Translations under genes and position numbers: made by a program
From: Zychaea mexicana
Taxonomy: Eukaryota > Mucoromycota > Mucoromycetes > Mucorales > Lichtheimiaceae
DNA: 16,425 bases
Direction: 5' to 3'
Assembly (NCBI RefSeq): GCF_025766255.1
Contig: NW_026516940.1
Location: forward strand, 1 to 16,425
Shown: piece after piece, positions 1-8,541 of the stretch
Layout of the letters: every line of letters starts with the position of its first letter
Numbering within the stretch: position 1 is the stretch's first letter
The notes under the pieces: model-generated
The model's input: the letters and a program-made list of their open reading frames with translations, nothing else
Told to the model about the DNA's origin: nothing
Databases searched by the model: none

Positions 1-240
1 TTTGGCGACGAACTAAATAAAAGGTCACATGGTTACCTAGTTGCAAACCAAAAAGTTAGCTTCGAAAATACCATTCATCAAAGAGAGTCCTTACCAATAA
101 ACTGAAAGGCGAAAGCAAGTGCGGTGCGATTGTTGTCTGTAACTTCCTTGGCAAATTGACTGATACGAACCAAGTCCAAGCTCACATGACGATGTTGCAA
201 TGCCTGCTTTTCCGGTTTGACTTCGCCATACTCCACTGGC
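1..240 (-). pseudogene. C-terminal part of a Mucorales-type uncharacterised gene, cut off by element A
   Basis: On the minus strand an open frame runs from about 240 to 95, contains EYGEVKPEKQ and later FAKEVTDNNRTALAFAFQFI, and then meets a GTAAGG donor. The 58-bp intron (37-94) has a GCTAAC branch site 18 nt before its TAG acceptor, and splicing continues the frame as NHVTFYL to the window edge. I recognise the pattern (G-E-V-K motif, then a conserved block ending in FYL) as an uncharacterised family expanded in Mucorales. The E-x-K could be part of a restriction-nuclease-like active site, but that is inference. The N-terminal half of apparently the same gene lies at 2732-3417 beyond element A. 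The 3' end is outside the window. Confidence 0.5.
37..94 (-). other. 58-bp spliceosomal intron in the broken host-type gene
   Basis: Minus-strand donor GTAAGG (from 94), branch-like GCTAAC (55-60) and acceptor CTAG (ending 37). Removing it keeps the frame open on both sides. Confidence 0.65.
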
Positions 241-247
241 GATATAC
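241..247. repeat. Left target-site duplication of element A (GATATAC)
   Basis: GATATAC occurs here and again at 2725-2731, immediately outside the AT-rich element. The broken host-type gene lies directly on both outer sides, which supports a true insertion duplication. Confidence 0.65.
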
Positions 248-358
248 TAATAGTTTTAATTTTTTTTATTTTTATAGATAGTAAGGATTTTATGGGTAAT
301 AAAAATTTTATAGTTTGTAAGATTATTCTCTAAAATTAAAACTATTTTATTTTATCAT

Positions 359-396
359 AAAAAAAATAGAATTTTTTTTAATATAAAAATAATAAC
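359..396 (+). repeat. Element A left TIR core, next to the transposase start
   Basis: The AT-rich core contains ATAGAATTTTTTTTAATATA followed by AAAATAA. It ends about two bases before the transposase ATG at 398, so it probably carries the promoter. It matches the other three cores of the family. Confidence 0.65.
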
Positions 397-397
397 A

Positions 398-1981
398 ATG
401 GATATTAATAAATTGATTACCGATGAAGTACATTCTATACTTGTAATGCATTGGGCTTTTTTAAATTATAACTGGCCCATCATTAATAATAAGTATAACA
501 TAGAACAGAAATAAAACATATCAAGTACATTGATATTATTAAAAAAAACTATTAGAAAAATTAGGATATATTGCAGTCTTTTTCTTTTTGGTTGTATTAT
601 ATACTAATAAAGAATACCCTGCTCCTTATTTTGAAGTAGAAAAAGGTTTATTTTTATTATACCATTTAGTATCTGGTATTTCAGGAAAAGATGATATTGA
701 TAAATTTATTCCTCAAAGTTCCTTTTTTAATTTTTATAAATAATTTTGGATGGATAAAGAAAATTATAAAAGAATAAATAAAATAGTAAATGATGCATTG
801 GATAACATGTTTTAAATAATAAAATTAAGAATTTTATCTACCCATAAATGTAATCCAGAATTGTTTAAACACGTAACATTGATTATCGATGGTCATGATT
901 CTAGAATAAATTATACCGACACAGAAATTAAACGTAGCAGATTATATAGTTATAAATTTAAGAAAATTGGATTAAGAACTCAATTTGTTAGTGATATGAA
1001 ATGATATGATTATTTATACTTCTAAAAGTGATTATTGTTCAGATAGCTCTGATGGTAGTATGTTCTTGAATATGAAATTATATAGAAAACTTAATAATAA
1101 AGATACTGTTGCAGTTGATGGTGGTTACACTTTATTTTTAAAACAGTTTGTAGATTTATCAGTAACTAAAGATTATAGTTTTACTGATGATAATTTTGTG
1201 TATCCTATTAGAAAAAATCCTGGTGAAAGCTTATCAATTACAGAAGACCATTTTAACAAAACATTTGGAAATTTCAGAAGTAAAATTGAAAACTAATTTT
1301 CAGCAATAGGTAATAAATTTCATAGATTTAATAATAACAAATCAGTTGTGAAAATGGATAATGTAAAGTTTTATAATTTACAATTTAAGGATGCTTGTTT
1401 ATTAAAAAATATACAGAAATTTTGCGAGTTATTTAAAGTACCAACTATGCCACATCACAAGTTATGGGAAACTGAGAACTTTGATTTTCCTATTGAAAGA
1501 AAATTAATAGATATTGTTATTAGTAATGAAAAGCAAAATAAAAATAAATTAAATAAAATGCTTGAATTATAAAGTAGTTTCTAAAATATGGATATATCGG
1601 ATACTCCTATAATAGATAATGATTATTCAGGTGATGAAATTAATAGTGATGCTTAGTAATTCGAGTGATGATTATAAAAAAAGTAAAGAATTATTAAAGA
1701 AAAGAAAAATTAAAGGTAAAGGAAAACAAAGAGGATATAAATCTTATGAAATTGAAGCAATAGTTACATATAAAATAGAAAATGAAGTATATCACTTTTT
1801 AGTTAAATAGAAAGATTATTCAGAAAGTGAAGATACTTGGTTAACTATTGATAACTTTAATGAAAAGGCAATGCTAAAAGAATACATTGAAAATAATAAT
1901 CTTGGTTTACTTAAAATTAATTTCTCTAATATAACTTTATTACTATTTTTAAAAATGCCATACTCTACCTTATATATTTAA
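398..1981 (+). pseudogene. Degenerate DDE transposase fused to a chromodomain (element A copy)
   Basis: Read across several frames this gene parallels the minus-strand gene at 11676-13155. It begins MDINKLITDEVHSI at 398. The catalytic blocks of a DDE_Tnp_4 (PF13359-like) transposase are visible: IIDGHDSR (first Asp, about 886), VDGGYT (second Asp, about 1116) and FRSKIEN (third acidic residue, about 1285). The sister gene shows that the C-terminal chromodomain (SYEIEAIV..FLVK..KDYSESEDTW, about 1740-1850) belongs to the same polypeptide. Defects include frameshifts near 515, 1000 and 1640 and several in-frame stops. The TAA at 1294-1296 sits where the sister has Gln; the TAG at 1808-1810 sits at the conserved chromodomain Trp. 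The product would cut and join element ends, with the chromodomain presumably directing binding to methylated histone tails. Function is inferred from motifs; this copy is inactive. Confidence 0.8.
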
Positions 1982-2038
1982 AGAGGATAAACTCCTTTAT
2001 TTTTGTAGCTTTATAATGAATAAAGTCAGCTGCTATTA

Positions 2039-2559
2039 TTATTGCATTATCTTATTTATAATATCTACAAAGTTAATTATTCCACCATTGCAAATATAAA
2101 TGTTTTTCATTTTTCTTTTTTTAACCTTTTTTATATCTTTTTTATGCCTATATTTGTTTATAGTAACATAGGGTAATTCTGGTTTTTTGAATTTTTTTTG
2201 ATTTTTTTTATTTCTTTTTTTTATTATATGCTTTTTACTATGTTTACAGCAAAGATAATCAGGCTTTTGACCTTCTAAATTAGTATTGATTTTTTTGTGA
2301 CACATATATCCTTTTTTATTTCCACGTTTATATACATATGTACATACATTATTACTACTATTCAAATACCAAAAGTGATTACTTTCAACATCTTGCATTT
2401 TTTCTTTTATTTTTTTTTCCATCATTTTTTTTTATTTTCTTTTATTGAAACAAGACATTCATTTTCAAAATATTCTTCCATTACTTCTTCCATTATATTT
2501 TTAATAGATTTCGTTAGGTTATCTGTACCCATAAGTATCTCAGAATTTAATAAGACCAT
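2039..2559 (-). pseudogene. Small Lys-rich Cys/His (zinc-binding type) protein of element A
   Basis: The main open frame (2425 to 2039) encodes 128 residues with C28, C42, C59/C60 and H62 in the pattern C-x13-C-x16-C-x2-H, including YKRGNKKGYMC and DYLCCKH. A strongly basic tail follows. An acidic N-terminal segment starts at the ATG at 2557-2559 (MVLLNSEILMGTDN) and runs into a poly-A tract at about 2425-2440, where a one-base slip separates it from the main frame. The full protein would be about 170 residues. The Cys/His spacing resembles small zinc-ribbon-like proteins seen in large DNA viruses and some transposons, but I cannot name the family. It begins about 30 bp inside the right TIR core and converges on the transposase, the position held by Rep in element B. 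It could be an accessory DNA-binding protein. Confidence 0.55.
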
Positions 2560-2588
2560 TTTACTTTTTGCTTATAGATTGGATAGTT

Positions 2589-2632
2589 ATTATTTTTATA
2601 TTAAGAAAAATTCAATTTTTTTTATATGTAAA
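2589..2632 (-). repeat. Element A right TIR core
   Basis: Its reverse complement contains AAAAAAAATTGAATTTTTC then TTAATATAAAAATAATAAC. This is an inverted match to 359-396 and closest to the left core of element B (3537-3577). It lies just upstream of the small Cys/His gene. Confidence 0.65.
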
Positions 2633-2724
2633 AATTAATTATATGCACGATTGGAAACTCCGAAATACTTGAAACTTTATAAGTTTTAATAAAAATTATA
2701 GGTTATCAAAATTTTATTGCTATG

Positions 2725-2731
2725 GATATAC
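2725..2731. repeat. Right target-site duplication of element A (GATATAC)
   Basis: Exact direct repeat of 241-247, followed by the minus-strand host-type gene fragment. Confidence 0.65.
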
Positions 2732-3417
2732 CCGCACTGTCTTATCAAACAATGCACTATCGATTATGCTTATGGCTGCATTAGGTCTGGATGTTGATTC
2801 CTATTGGTCATTGCCAATAGATGTCCTATTTTACAATCATGTCAGACTGCTCTGCTTTCTACTGTATTTCCTGAACATCATCTTTGCTTGTGTCCCATAC
2901 CCATTTTTGTAAACCGTCGACAGGGTATATCATACCATCGAAACATCGTGTTGCTGCTTAAGTCTTCAAAGAGAGGTACAAGGGAGGCATGCAGATACCG
3001 AGTTATCAGCTCAATTTCAAGTGGGCCACTTTCCAAGTAGTCATCTGGTAACATTTCGACCCTAATCAATGCATTAAATCTAATCTTCGTTTCCTGCCAT
3101 GTAGGGCACTTACAAGTTACACACCGAGAGAAGTATTTTATTGATTGCATTCATATCATTGTCGCTCATAAGCTTCATGATATCTTTGCTCGCTTGTAAA
3201 CGTGTCGATTGTTTGGCCATGTTCTGCACACGGTCCGAAAAATCAGATGTTAGTTAACTTCCATTATCCACATGTTTGCATATGCTGTTCGTACCTTGAC
3301 GATTTTCTCTAATTCTCCTTTGACGGTCATTGGGAACTCATGGTGACTGATGCCAACGGATTCAAGGATGCTGGTGTGAAATTTACGGCATGTGGACCGG
3401 CCATGGTTATGATGATT
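2732..3417 (-). pseudogene. N-terminal part of the Mucorales-type uncharacterised gene
   Basis: On the minus strand an exon (3417 to 3295) ends in EFPMTVKGELEKIVK and is followed by a 71-bp GT..AG intron (3224-3294). The next exon starts NMAKQSTRLQASKD. It hits a stop at 3110-3112, but a shifted frame continues with RFNALIRVEMLPDD, IELITRYLHASLVPLFED and MFRWYDIP down to about 2878. A further shifted frame reaches element A. The order of these blocks, followed by the G-E-V-K block across element A at 1-240, matches an uncharacterised family I associate with Mucorales. At least two frameshifts show decay. No start codon is visible because the upstream side meets element B. The function is unknown. 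Confidence 0.55.
3224..3294 (-). other. 71-bp spliceosomal intron in the broken host-type gene
   Basis: Minus-strand donor GTACGA from 3294, internal GTTAACTAAC branch-like sequence, acceptor GTGCAG ending 3224. The exon frame is in phase on both sides. Confidence 0.6.
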
Positions 3418-3536
3418 TTAATACGATCTAGTAACCCTAGATGACTTATTAGCTAAGATATATCAGGATAGCCAAATTAATTTTTATTGAAATAATTCAT
3501 GCATGAATGTCTTGGCATGATACATTTAAATTTTTG

Positions 3537-3577
3537 AAAAAAATAAAAATTGAATTTTTTTTTAATATAAAAATAAC
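3537..3577 (+). repeat. Element B left TIR core
   Basis: AATAAAAATTGAATTTTTTT followed by TTAATATAAAAATAAC. It is inverted relative to 13215-13255 and shared with element A. It lies about 65 bp upstream of the ATG at 3642, so it may hold the promoter for the Rep-side gene. Confidence 0.7.
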
Positions 3578-3641
3578 ACCACAGAATATAAAGCAAAATA
3601 TATTTGTTATATTTTTTATTTTTATTACTTCAACAATCGAC

Positions 3642-3803
3642 ATGAGCCAACTCAACCTTCTCGCATTCTTAGCTATTATGGCTGAATTTATTCCTATTTT
3701 AGGAATTACATTGACACTCTTAATTGAAAGAGCAAAACACCTTGCTGAAAACCATCAGCATATTGAGTATGAACCTCTCGTTACACAACTGAGGTCAGAA
3801 CTC
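3642..3803 (+). pseudogene. Start of the Rep-side reading frame: hydrophobic N-terminal segment, split by the MULE
   Basis: The frame opens with ATG at 3642 (MSQLNLLAFLAIMAEFIPIL). The first 27 or so residues form one strongly hydrophobic stretch that could be a membrane or packing helix, and a charged stretch follows. The frame is cut by the MULE: the 9-bp duplication TCAGAACTC (3795-3803, repeated at 7418-7426) is read in the same codon phase on both sides, so one gene was interrupted. An upstream in-frame extension to 3507 crosses the TIR core and is unlikely to be used. This segment is either an N-terminal extension of Rep or a separate small protein ending at the TGA at 7607-7609. I do not recognise it. 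Confidence 0.55.
3795..3803. repeat. Left 9-bp target-site duplication of the MULE (TCAGAACTC)
   Basis: Exact 9-bp repeat of 7418-7426. Each copy is 17 bp from the conserved TIR block CGCTGAAAAATC (counting to CTGAAAAATC). Nine base pairs is the usual duplication length for Mutator-like elements. Confidence 0.9.
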
Positions 3804-3818
3804 ATAAGCTCTTGGGGC

Positions 3819-3838
3819 CGCTGAAAAATCCCGTAGAC
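3819..3838 (+). repeat. MULE left TIR, conserved 20-bp block
   Basis: CGCTGAAAAATCCCGTAGAC; perfect inverted copy at 7383-7402. Confidence 0.9.
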
Positions 3839-3842
3839 CTGA

Positions 3843-3864
3843 ACCGGGTAAATATATACCCGGT
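3843..3864. repeat. Perfect 8-bp stem-loop just inside the MULE left TIR
   Basis: ACCGGGTA, six bases, then TACCCGGT. A weaker stem of related sequence (CGGATAAA..TTTTACCG, about 7358-7377) lies just inside the right TIR, which suggests a subterminal structure or transposase-binding site. Confidence 0.5.
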
Positions 3865-4131
3865 AAAAAAACGTCACATCGTTACCTACCTATAACCATT
3901 CGATGTCATGAAAGATCAGAAAAAGAGATATGTTTAGAGAAAGATAATAATAGTTAAAGCAAATATGCATGTGTTTATGGGAGGTGTATATGTGTAAGTG
4001 TGAATTGTTTGTGTTTATATATGGCGTGTATGGCGATTGTAATCGCGCCACGTTCTTGGCAAGTTGCGTCTTCTTCAGAAAGTGATGTTTGCTTCGAGAT
4101 AGGCATCGACTGCATCGTCATCCAGTGACTG

Positions 4132-7099
4132 TTAGAAGTCCTGATACTGCTCGACGGACACAACACGCTCATAGTGTGCCGAAGCAGATTCAAAACTTTC
4201 CGTTGTTTCTTGTAATTGCGCTATCAACTCTCGTTGACGGGCGCGGAGACGCTGCATTTGGCGCTCCCAACGCAGGCGCTGATGCTCTTGATCATCGAAG
4301 ATTGTCTCGGTCAAATCAATGATATTTGATTGTTGTTGTGTTTGTACGCGAGATCGACGATTCAAAACAAGTGGTTCGTCTTCTTCTTCACTGTCCGTTT
4401 GCGGCGGAGCGGTAGTGGTAACAGTAGCTGTAGTAGCATTAGCAGTAGTAGTAGCGTTGGTAGTGGTAGTACGTGTAGTAGTCGGTGTTGTAGTAGTGAC
4501 AATGGCGGCAGCACCTCGTGAACGATGATGATCGGCAAGATGCTCGTCCAGCGCCATATCTTTGAAAACATTTTCATGGAGCTGGTATGCGGATAAGCAA
4601 AATAGTGATGAAAGGATAGTAGTAGATGCATATTAATAAAAGAAGTTAATAATATCGGTGCTGTAATTGATAGGCAGAATAGAGATAACTTATTGTTAGC
4701 CTACCGGTCGTATGCGAACAAAGGGGATTGTGCTTTGCCGTTGAATAAAGAATGTGTTGGGGGCAATCTGCCCAAAACCAGAACGGAAGACAAGATGCTT
4801 GCAAATCATGTACCGACTTGATAGATAACTGCTGCAGCCACAGATCCAATTATTGACCGATGGCTGGTAGATAGTATCGGTTGCTAAATTTTCTGTTCGG
4901 CCATACAGCTTTTTCCATGCACGGGTAAACATCTGATGCCAACGGGTCGCAGAGCGAGAACGAACAGTATCACGGTTGAACTTGTGACGAAGATTAGAGA
5001 AATGTCACGCAACAATCACGTATACGAGCAAGTCTAGTCGTGCTCGGTTGAATTGGTGCAAATGATTACGTTTCAAAACCTTCCAATGCGCTTCAATCAA
5101 CATTGTTGTTTTTCCTGCTGGGATACGGTCTGGAATACTGCTGCGCGCCCATTTTCTCCAAGTAGACGGCTGATACCAATTGCGGTATAGATATATCCAG
5201 GCATCTATGTAATTCTTTGTGATGCAAAACATGTAGACTTCTAAGGTAGCAAGCTGATGGATTTGTTCGGCTGTGCGTTGTACAGTACCTATACAGAAAA
5301 ATCGCTACGATTAACTTACACATGATTTATGAAGTCATATTATATATATAGAGTAACTCGGTCAAAGATGTGAGACAAACGCGAAGACGTTACCATCTGG
5401 GATCAAAGGATGTTGGTGATAATGTTTTGTCATGAGCGAAACAATATGCTGACGATCCTCTTTTCGACAAATGATCCCAGTACGACCGCCGATAGATGGT
5501 GTAAAATGCATATCGACGAAGGGAAAATCTTCTCGTGCTTGATGGACATTGTATGCAGGTAGGGTTCTGCTTTTGTCCTCGGCCAGTTTTTTATCCACTG
5601 ACCGTTGCATATGCCAGAGGCAAAGGCGCAGTCGTGATTGTCCCCATACGCCCTCGATAGCATTCATCTGTGCCGCATCTTTATCCGAGAACATGAACGA
5701 AGGATCAAATCCGTCTTCCTTTAGTTGACCGAAAAACTCTGTAAGAGTTTCGGTCTTGGTCAAAGGTCCAGCCTCACGGAAGCCATGGTAGACCAAGTAC
5801 GCGATGGGATACCCAACACCATTCACATTGGCGATTATCCCAAACAACTCGGAGCCAGCACGATTTGTTTTGTAAGTCGAGTCGATGCAGTACTCCTCCA
5901 CATACTCGCACCCAACCAACAAAGAGAAAAACGGAGTTACGAAACCAAATGCACAGACTTCAAAAGTATTCTTCCAAAACACCTAGGATTTATTATCGTT
6001 GTATAAGATACTAGATACTACATGCTACCTAATATTACCTTTTTTTCTCGCTCATAGAGCAGAACAGCTCACAAAGCAAAGGCTAGGTTCATATGTTAGC
6101 ATTCTAATATAATACGTACCTCGCGAAATCCTTGATTGCGGTATTTTTCGACGACGAGCCTTGAGGATATCATTTGATCGTCGTTGAGGTGGTACTCGCT
6201 CTTAAAAGTCTCATGCCACCAATAGTAGACTTGCATTGGCGTAACATCCGAACCAGGAAAAAGGACAACAACTTCTTGGTACAGATCAGAGGAATTCGTA
6301 AGAAGCGCTCTGCTTTGAATATGGCTTCGGACGTTGGCAGGCACAGGGTTACGTGGTGATGGATCAGTACTGACACGTTCGTGTTCTGAGTGGGTAATTG
6401 ACAGCTCCACATAACCGAGGGCTTTCTTAACGGTGCCTCTAATACGGCCACCACAACAAAATGTGGGCATTCGCTTGGTCAAACGCTGGCGTTCTACTGT
6501 AGGAAGAGGATTCAAAAAAGTCTCGGATCGAGAGCAGTAAGCCGTGAACGAGATGTCGCGAGAGAGAGAAGGATCACCAACATTTTTTCCAATATAGTGG
6601 TAACCATCCAACTGTTCAATTCTTTCGATGATGCTATCGATGATGCCGTCTTCGTCCTTCAATTCCAATTCCGGATCGATACAGATGTAGCCGGTAAACT
6701 CGTAAACCTACAATAAAACAAATAAATAATCATGTACGGAAGCAGTTATGTAAGTGGTTACTTCCAACATACAACTTCTTCATGGTCGTTCTCGTATTCT
6801 GAAAAAATCGGATAGTGATCCGGCAAATCGTCCAGAAACACCATTCGGTCGAGTGCAACGCGCTCACGAGGAGTCGCATTTTCACGACACGCAATGCAAG
6901 TCAAGTAAGGCTTGGTACGTCCGAGAAAATGCGTGCCTTCACGTGTCTTGCGGCAATCAGTACACTTGTACTGTCCGATTTCGCTAAACCTGCCAGCATT
7001 ACGAGCCTCGCGTACGGTCGTAACCGAGTCGGAGTGAGTACTATCGTTGATTACTGTAATGTTGGGCGTAGCAGCGATGGTGGAGTTACTGTTGTTCAT
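4132..7099 (-). CDS. MULE transposase, five exons, one internal TGA
   Basis: Exons read 7099-6773, 6707-6120, 5982-5394, 5288-4705 and 4581-4132. All four introns (65, 137, 105 and 123 bp) are GT..AG and phase-consistent, giving 845 codons before the stop. The start MNNSNSTIAA follows a pyrimidine-rich leader. Residues 46-71 form a C-x2-C...C-x2-C zinc-binding site. Exon 2 holds a Cys/His region (MPTFCCGGRIRG..ITHSEHERV). The MULE/RNase-H-like core has D339 (CIDSTYKTN), D405 (FSDKDAAQMNAI), the C-x2-H motif LCLWH (426-429) and probable catalytic E567 (IEAHWKVLK). A SWIM finger C-x-C-x10-C-x-H lies at 651-666. The tail has a Thr-rich tract from near-triplet repeats and a charged coiled coil. 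The only defect seen is TGA at 5005-5007 (codon 596), between the catalytic Glu and the SWIM finger; it could be Arg CGA or Trp TGG mutated, or a readthrough site. The protein would cut and insert the element. Confidence 0.85.
4582..4704 (-). other. MULE intron 4 (123 bp)
   Basis: Donor GTAGGC after codon ..RIRP, acceptor ACCAG before LHENVFKDMAL; phase 0. Confidence 0.7.
5289..5393 (-). other. MULE intron 3 (105 bp)
   Basis: Donor GTAACG, acceptor TATAG; phase 1. The next exon continues TVQRTAEQIHQLATLEVY. Confidence 0.75.
5983..6119 (-). other. MULE intron 2 (137 bp)
   Basis: Donor GTACGT after ..QGFRE, acceptor CCTAG; phase 0. Confidence 0.75.
6708..6772 (-). other. MULE intron 1 (65 bp)
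   Basis: Donor GTATGT after ..DHEEV, acceptor TTGTAG; phase 0. Exon 2 resumes VYEFTGYICIDPELELKD. Confidence 0.75.
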
Positions 7100-7160
7100 T
7101 TTAATGAAGGAGAGGGAAAGAGAAGGAACGAGAAACAAATACAAGCCTCTTTTTTTTAAG
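7100..7160 (-). promoter_or_regulatory. Pyrimidine-rich leader upstream of the MULE transposase
   Basis: Reading the minus strand, a T/C-rich tract (CTCGTTCCTTCTCTTTCCC and neighbours) directly precedes the start codon, as is common in fungal core promoters. No clear TATA box is assigned. Confidence 0.4.
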
Positions 7161-7382
7161 AGCAATAATAAGCATTCAAACTCCCCGAGCAATGTATTAT
7201 AGACTAGGATCCCATTTTTATCACATGTAGATTGATATTTAGCAATAGAATGATTCTCATCATGTATTCTATACATCTCTTACTTATAAATAACTGACAT
7301 TATACCTCTGTTTTACTGTTTTTCGAAATCTAAGTAAAATATCATGTTTTTTTTCGCTCGGATAAATGTTTTACCGACAGAA

Positions 7383-7402
7383 GTCTACGGGATTTTTCAG
7401 CG
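7383..7402 (-). repeat. MULE right TIR, conserved 20-bp block
   Basis: Exact reverse complement of 3819-3838. Confidence 0.9.
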
Positions 7403-7417
7403 TCTCCTATGATTTCT

Positions 7418-7426
7418 TCAGAACTC
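7418..7426. repeat. Right 9-bp target-site duplication of the MULE
   Basis: TCAGAACTC, identical to 3795-3803 and in the same codon phase of the interrupted frame. Confidence 0.9.
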
Positions 7427-7609
7427 GAAAAAGACCTTACACAAGCTAAAGTAGATTAAAAAACTAAAGATAATGTATGCAATAAAATATTTGGAAGAAT
7501 TCGAGAATATGTGAGATTCCTCAAATCCTCAAATCCTCAATTTTCCGATGCAATGTTAGAGAGTAACACCTCTGGTGCAGATTCCTCGCAGGGCAGCAAA
7601 GAATTCTGA
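7418..7609 (+). pseudogene. Continuation of the Rep-side N-terminal region after the MULE
   Basis: The frame entering from the left of the MULE continues here in phase with the Rep core. It encodes a charged segment (SELEKDLTQAKVD), a TAA at 7457-7459, then KIFGRIREYVRFLKSS and a Ser-rich linker ending at TGA 7607-7609. There are no frameshifts in this stretch. Either the two stops are mutations inside a long Rep N-terminal extension, or the TGA is the true end of a separate protein of roughly 115 residues with one damaging stop. I recognise no domain. Confidence 0.5.
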
Positions 7610-8486
7610 TTCCAAAACACTAAAGGGCTGTTCACATATATTTGTAAGGACTTTCATTTAACAAAAGAATAAATCATGGAATGGTTTACCAAACATGAAC
7701 GTATTGGTTATCGAATTGAAAAGGCAATTGCGTGTGATGAAATTGCACCAGAAACCGGTGAGAAACATGTTCATATATGGATACAAATGAATGAGCGGTT
7801 CGACACAAAAACAGCACGTAAATTCTTCACTATCGATGGTGTTACTCCAAACATTAAACTAGGTGGTAATCCACAAAAGTCCATTAGCTACTGTATGAAA
7901 GGAAAAGACTATATTTGTTATAATATGGATCCAAATTATGAAGTTAAGACCAGAAAAATGCACCAACAGTTACTTGGATATCAATTAATTACGAAACAGC
8001 TTAATATGTGGAAGGCTACCGAAATATATCCAGAATTGCTATTTAAATATAATACTGTAAAATCAAATTTGAATTCTTACTTTCATGATACCGATATGAA
8101 AAATAACCCTGGGAATAAATTACATATGTGGTCTATGTTTGGTATTGAAACAATGTTTGGTGGATAAGATACCACAATACTGGATTGTAGGTCCATCAAA
8201 TGTAGGTAAGACATATAACATTGATGTATTAGAACAAGGTAGCCATCGAGCATATCTAATGAATAAAGAAAATGATTGGTCAGATTATAAGGATGATGAT
8301 TATGATTTTATGTATAATGAAGAAACAGGTTCTGATTTTAAATTAACATTTTTAAACCAAATGTTAGAAGGAACATGGTTAAAACTTAATGGCAAATTCA
8401 CAAAGTCAATAACTAAAAAGAAAAATATACCAATAATACTGAATAGTAACTATATGCCGCACATGTTATACAAAAATAAATCAGTA
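7610..8486 (+). pseudogene. rep-like: Geminivirus-like CRESS Rep: HUH endonuclease and SF3 helicase domains (interrupted)
   Basis: Replication initiators of this class nick DNA at an origin hairpin and unwind it. The region before 7676 carries a motif I-like block (GLFTYICKDF) and then TAA at 7670-7672. Motif II is HVHIWIQ (7766 on), followed by an RKFF..PNI block resembling the geminivirus Rep sequence (GRS), and motif III is SYCMKGKD with the nicking Tyr near 7889. The frame shifts once around 8139-8167. The helicase then has Walker A GPSNVGKT (8190-8213), an acidic Walker B-like block (DYDFMYNEE) and a motif C-type Asn (IPIILNSNY). It breaks at the CACTA-like insertion; the remainder is at 10792-11679. 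The presence of both enzymatic domains with their key residues makes the family call strong. Stops and a frameshift make it a pseudogene, and it could be an old captured viral or plasmid Rep. Confidence 0.85.
8484..8486. repeat. Left 3-bp target-site duplication (GTA) of the CACTA-like element
   Basis: GTA immediately before CACTG and again after TAGTG (10792-10794), in the same codon phase of the interrupted Rep frame. Confidence 0.75.
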
Positions 8487-8541
8487 CACTGTAGGAAAAA
8501 AAACCTTAATATACCTTAAAAAACCTGAATAAACCTGAATT
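8487..8541 (+). repeat. Left terminal/subterminal repeat of the CACTA-like element
   Basis: CACTGTAGG, then ACCTTAATATACCTT, then two AAACCTGAAT units; inverted relative to 10648-10791. Confidence 0.75.

Larger units (their letters stand above)
248..2724 (+). mobile_element. Element A: DDE-chromodomain transposon with a convergent Cys/His partner gene
   Basis: This 2477-bp, very AT-rich unit is bounded by 7-bp direct repeats (241-247, 2725-2731) and splits a minus-strand host-type gene. Subterminal inverted cores at 359-396 and 2589-2632 match each other and the cores of element B. A transposase-chromodomain gene reads rightward from just inside the left core, and a small Cys/His gene reads leftward from just inside the right core. 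The two converge with about 60 bp between their stops. Many in-frame stops make it a dead copy. The transposase fold is IS5/PIF-like, but PIF/Harbinger elements normally make a 3-bp TWA duplication, so the 7-bp repeat is atypical. The outermost ends show only weak inverted symmetry. Confidence 0.75.
3804..7417 (-). mobile_element. Mutator-like (MULE) DNA transposon, near complete
   Basis: This 3614-bp element is flanked by an exact 9-bp duplication. A perfect 20-bp inverted match (3819-3838 and 7383-7402, CGCTGAAAAATCCCGTAGAC) lies in the termini, and the outermost 17 bp are only partly conserved. It holds one five-exon transposase gene on the minus strand. Its base composition is visibly more GC-rich than element B around it, consistent with a separate, later arrival. 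The high preservation of gene and ends suggests it is among the youngest insertions here. Confidence 0.9.

Noticed and set aside
2297..2638. 113-residue Phe/Ile-rich plus-strand ORF
   Set aside because: It is antisense to the Lys-rich Cys/His gene and crosses the TIR core; its composition reflects the AT-rich complement.
4319..4528. Val-rich and Ser-rich plus-strand ORFs
   Set aside because: They are opposite-strand readings of the Thr-rich tract of the MULE transposase tail.
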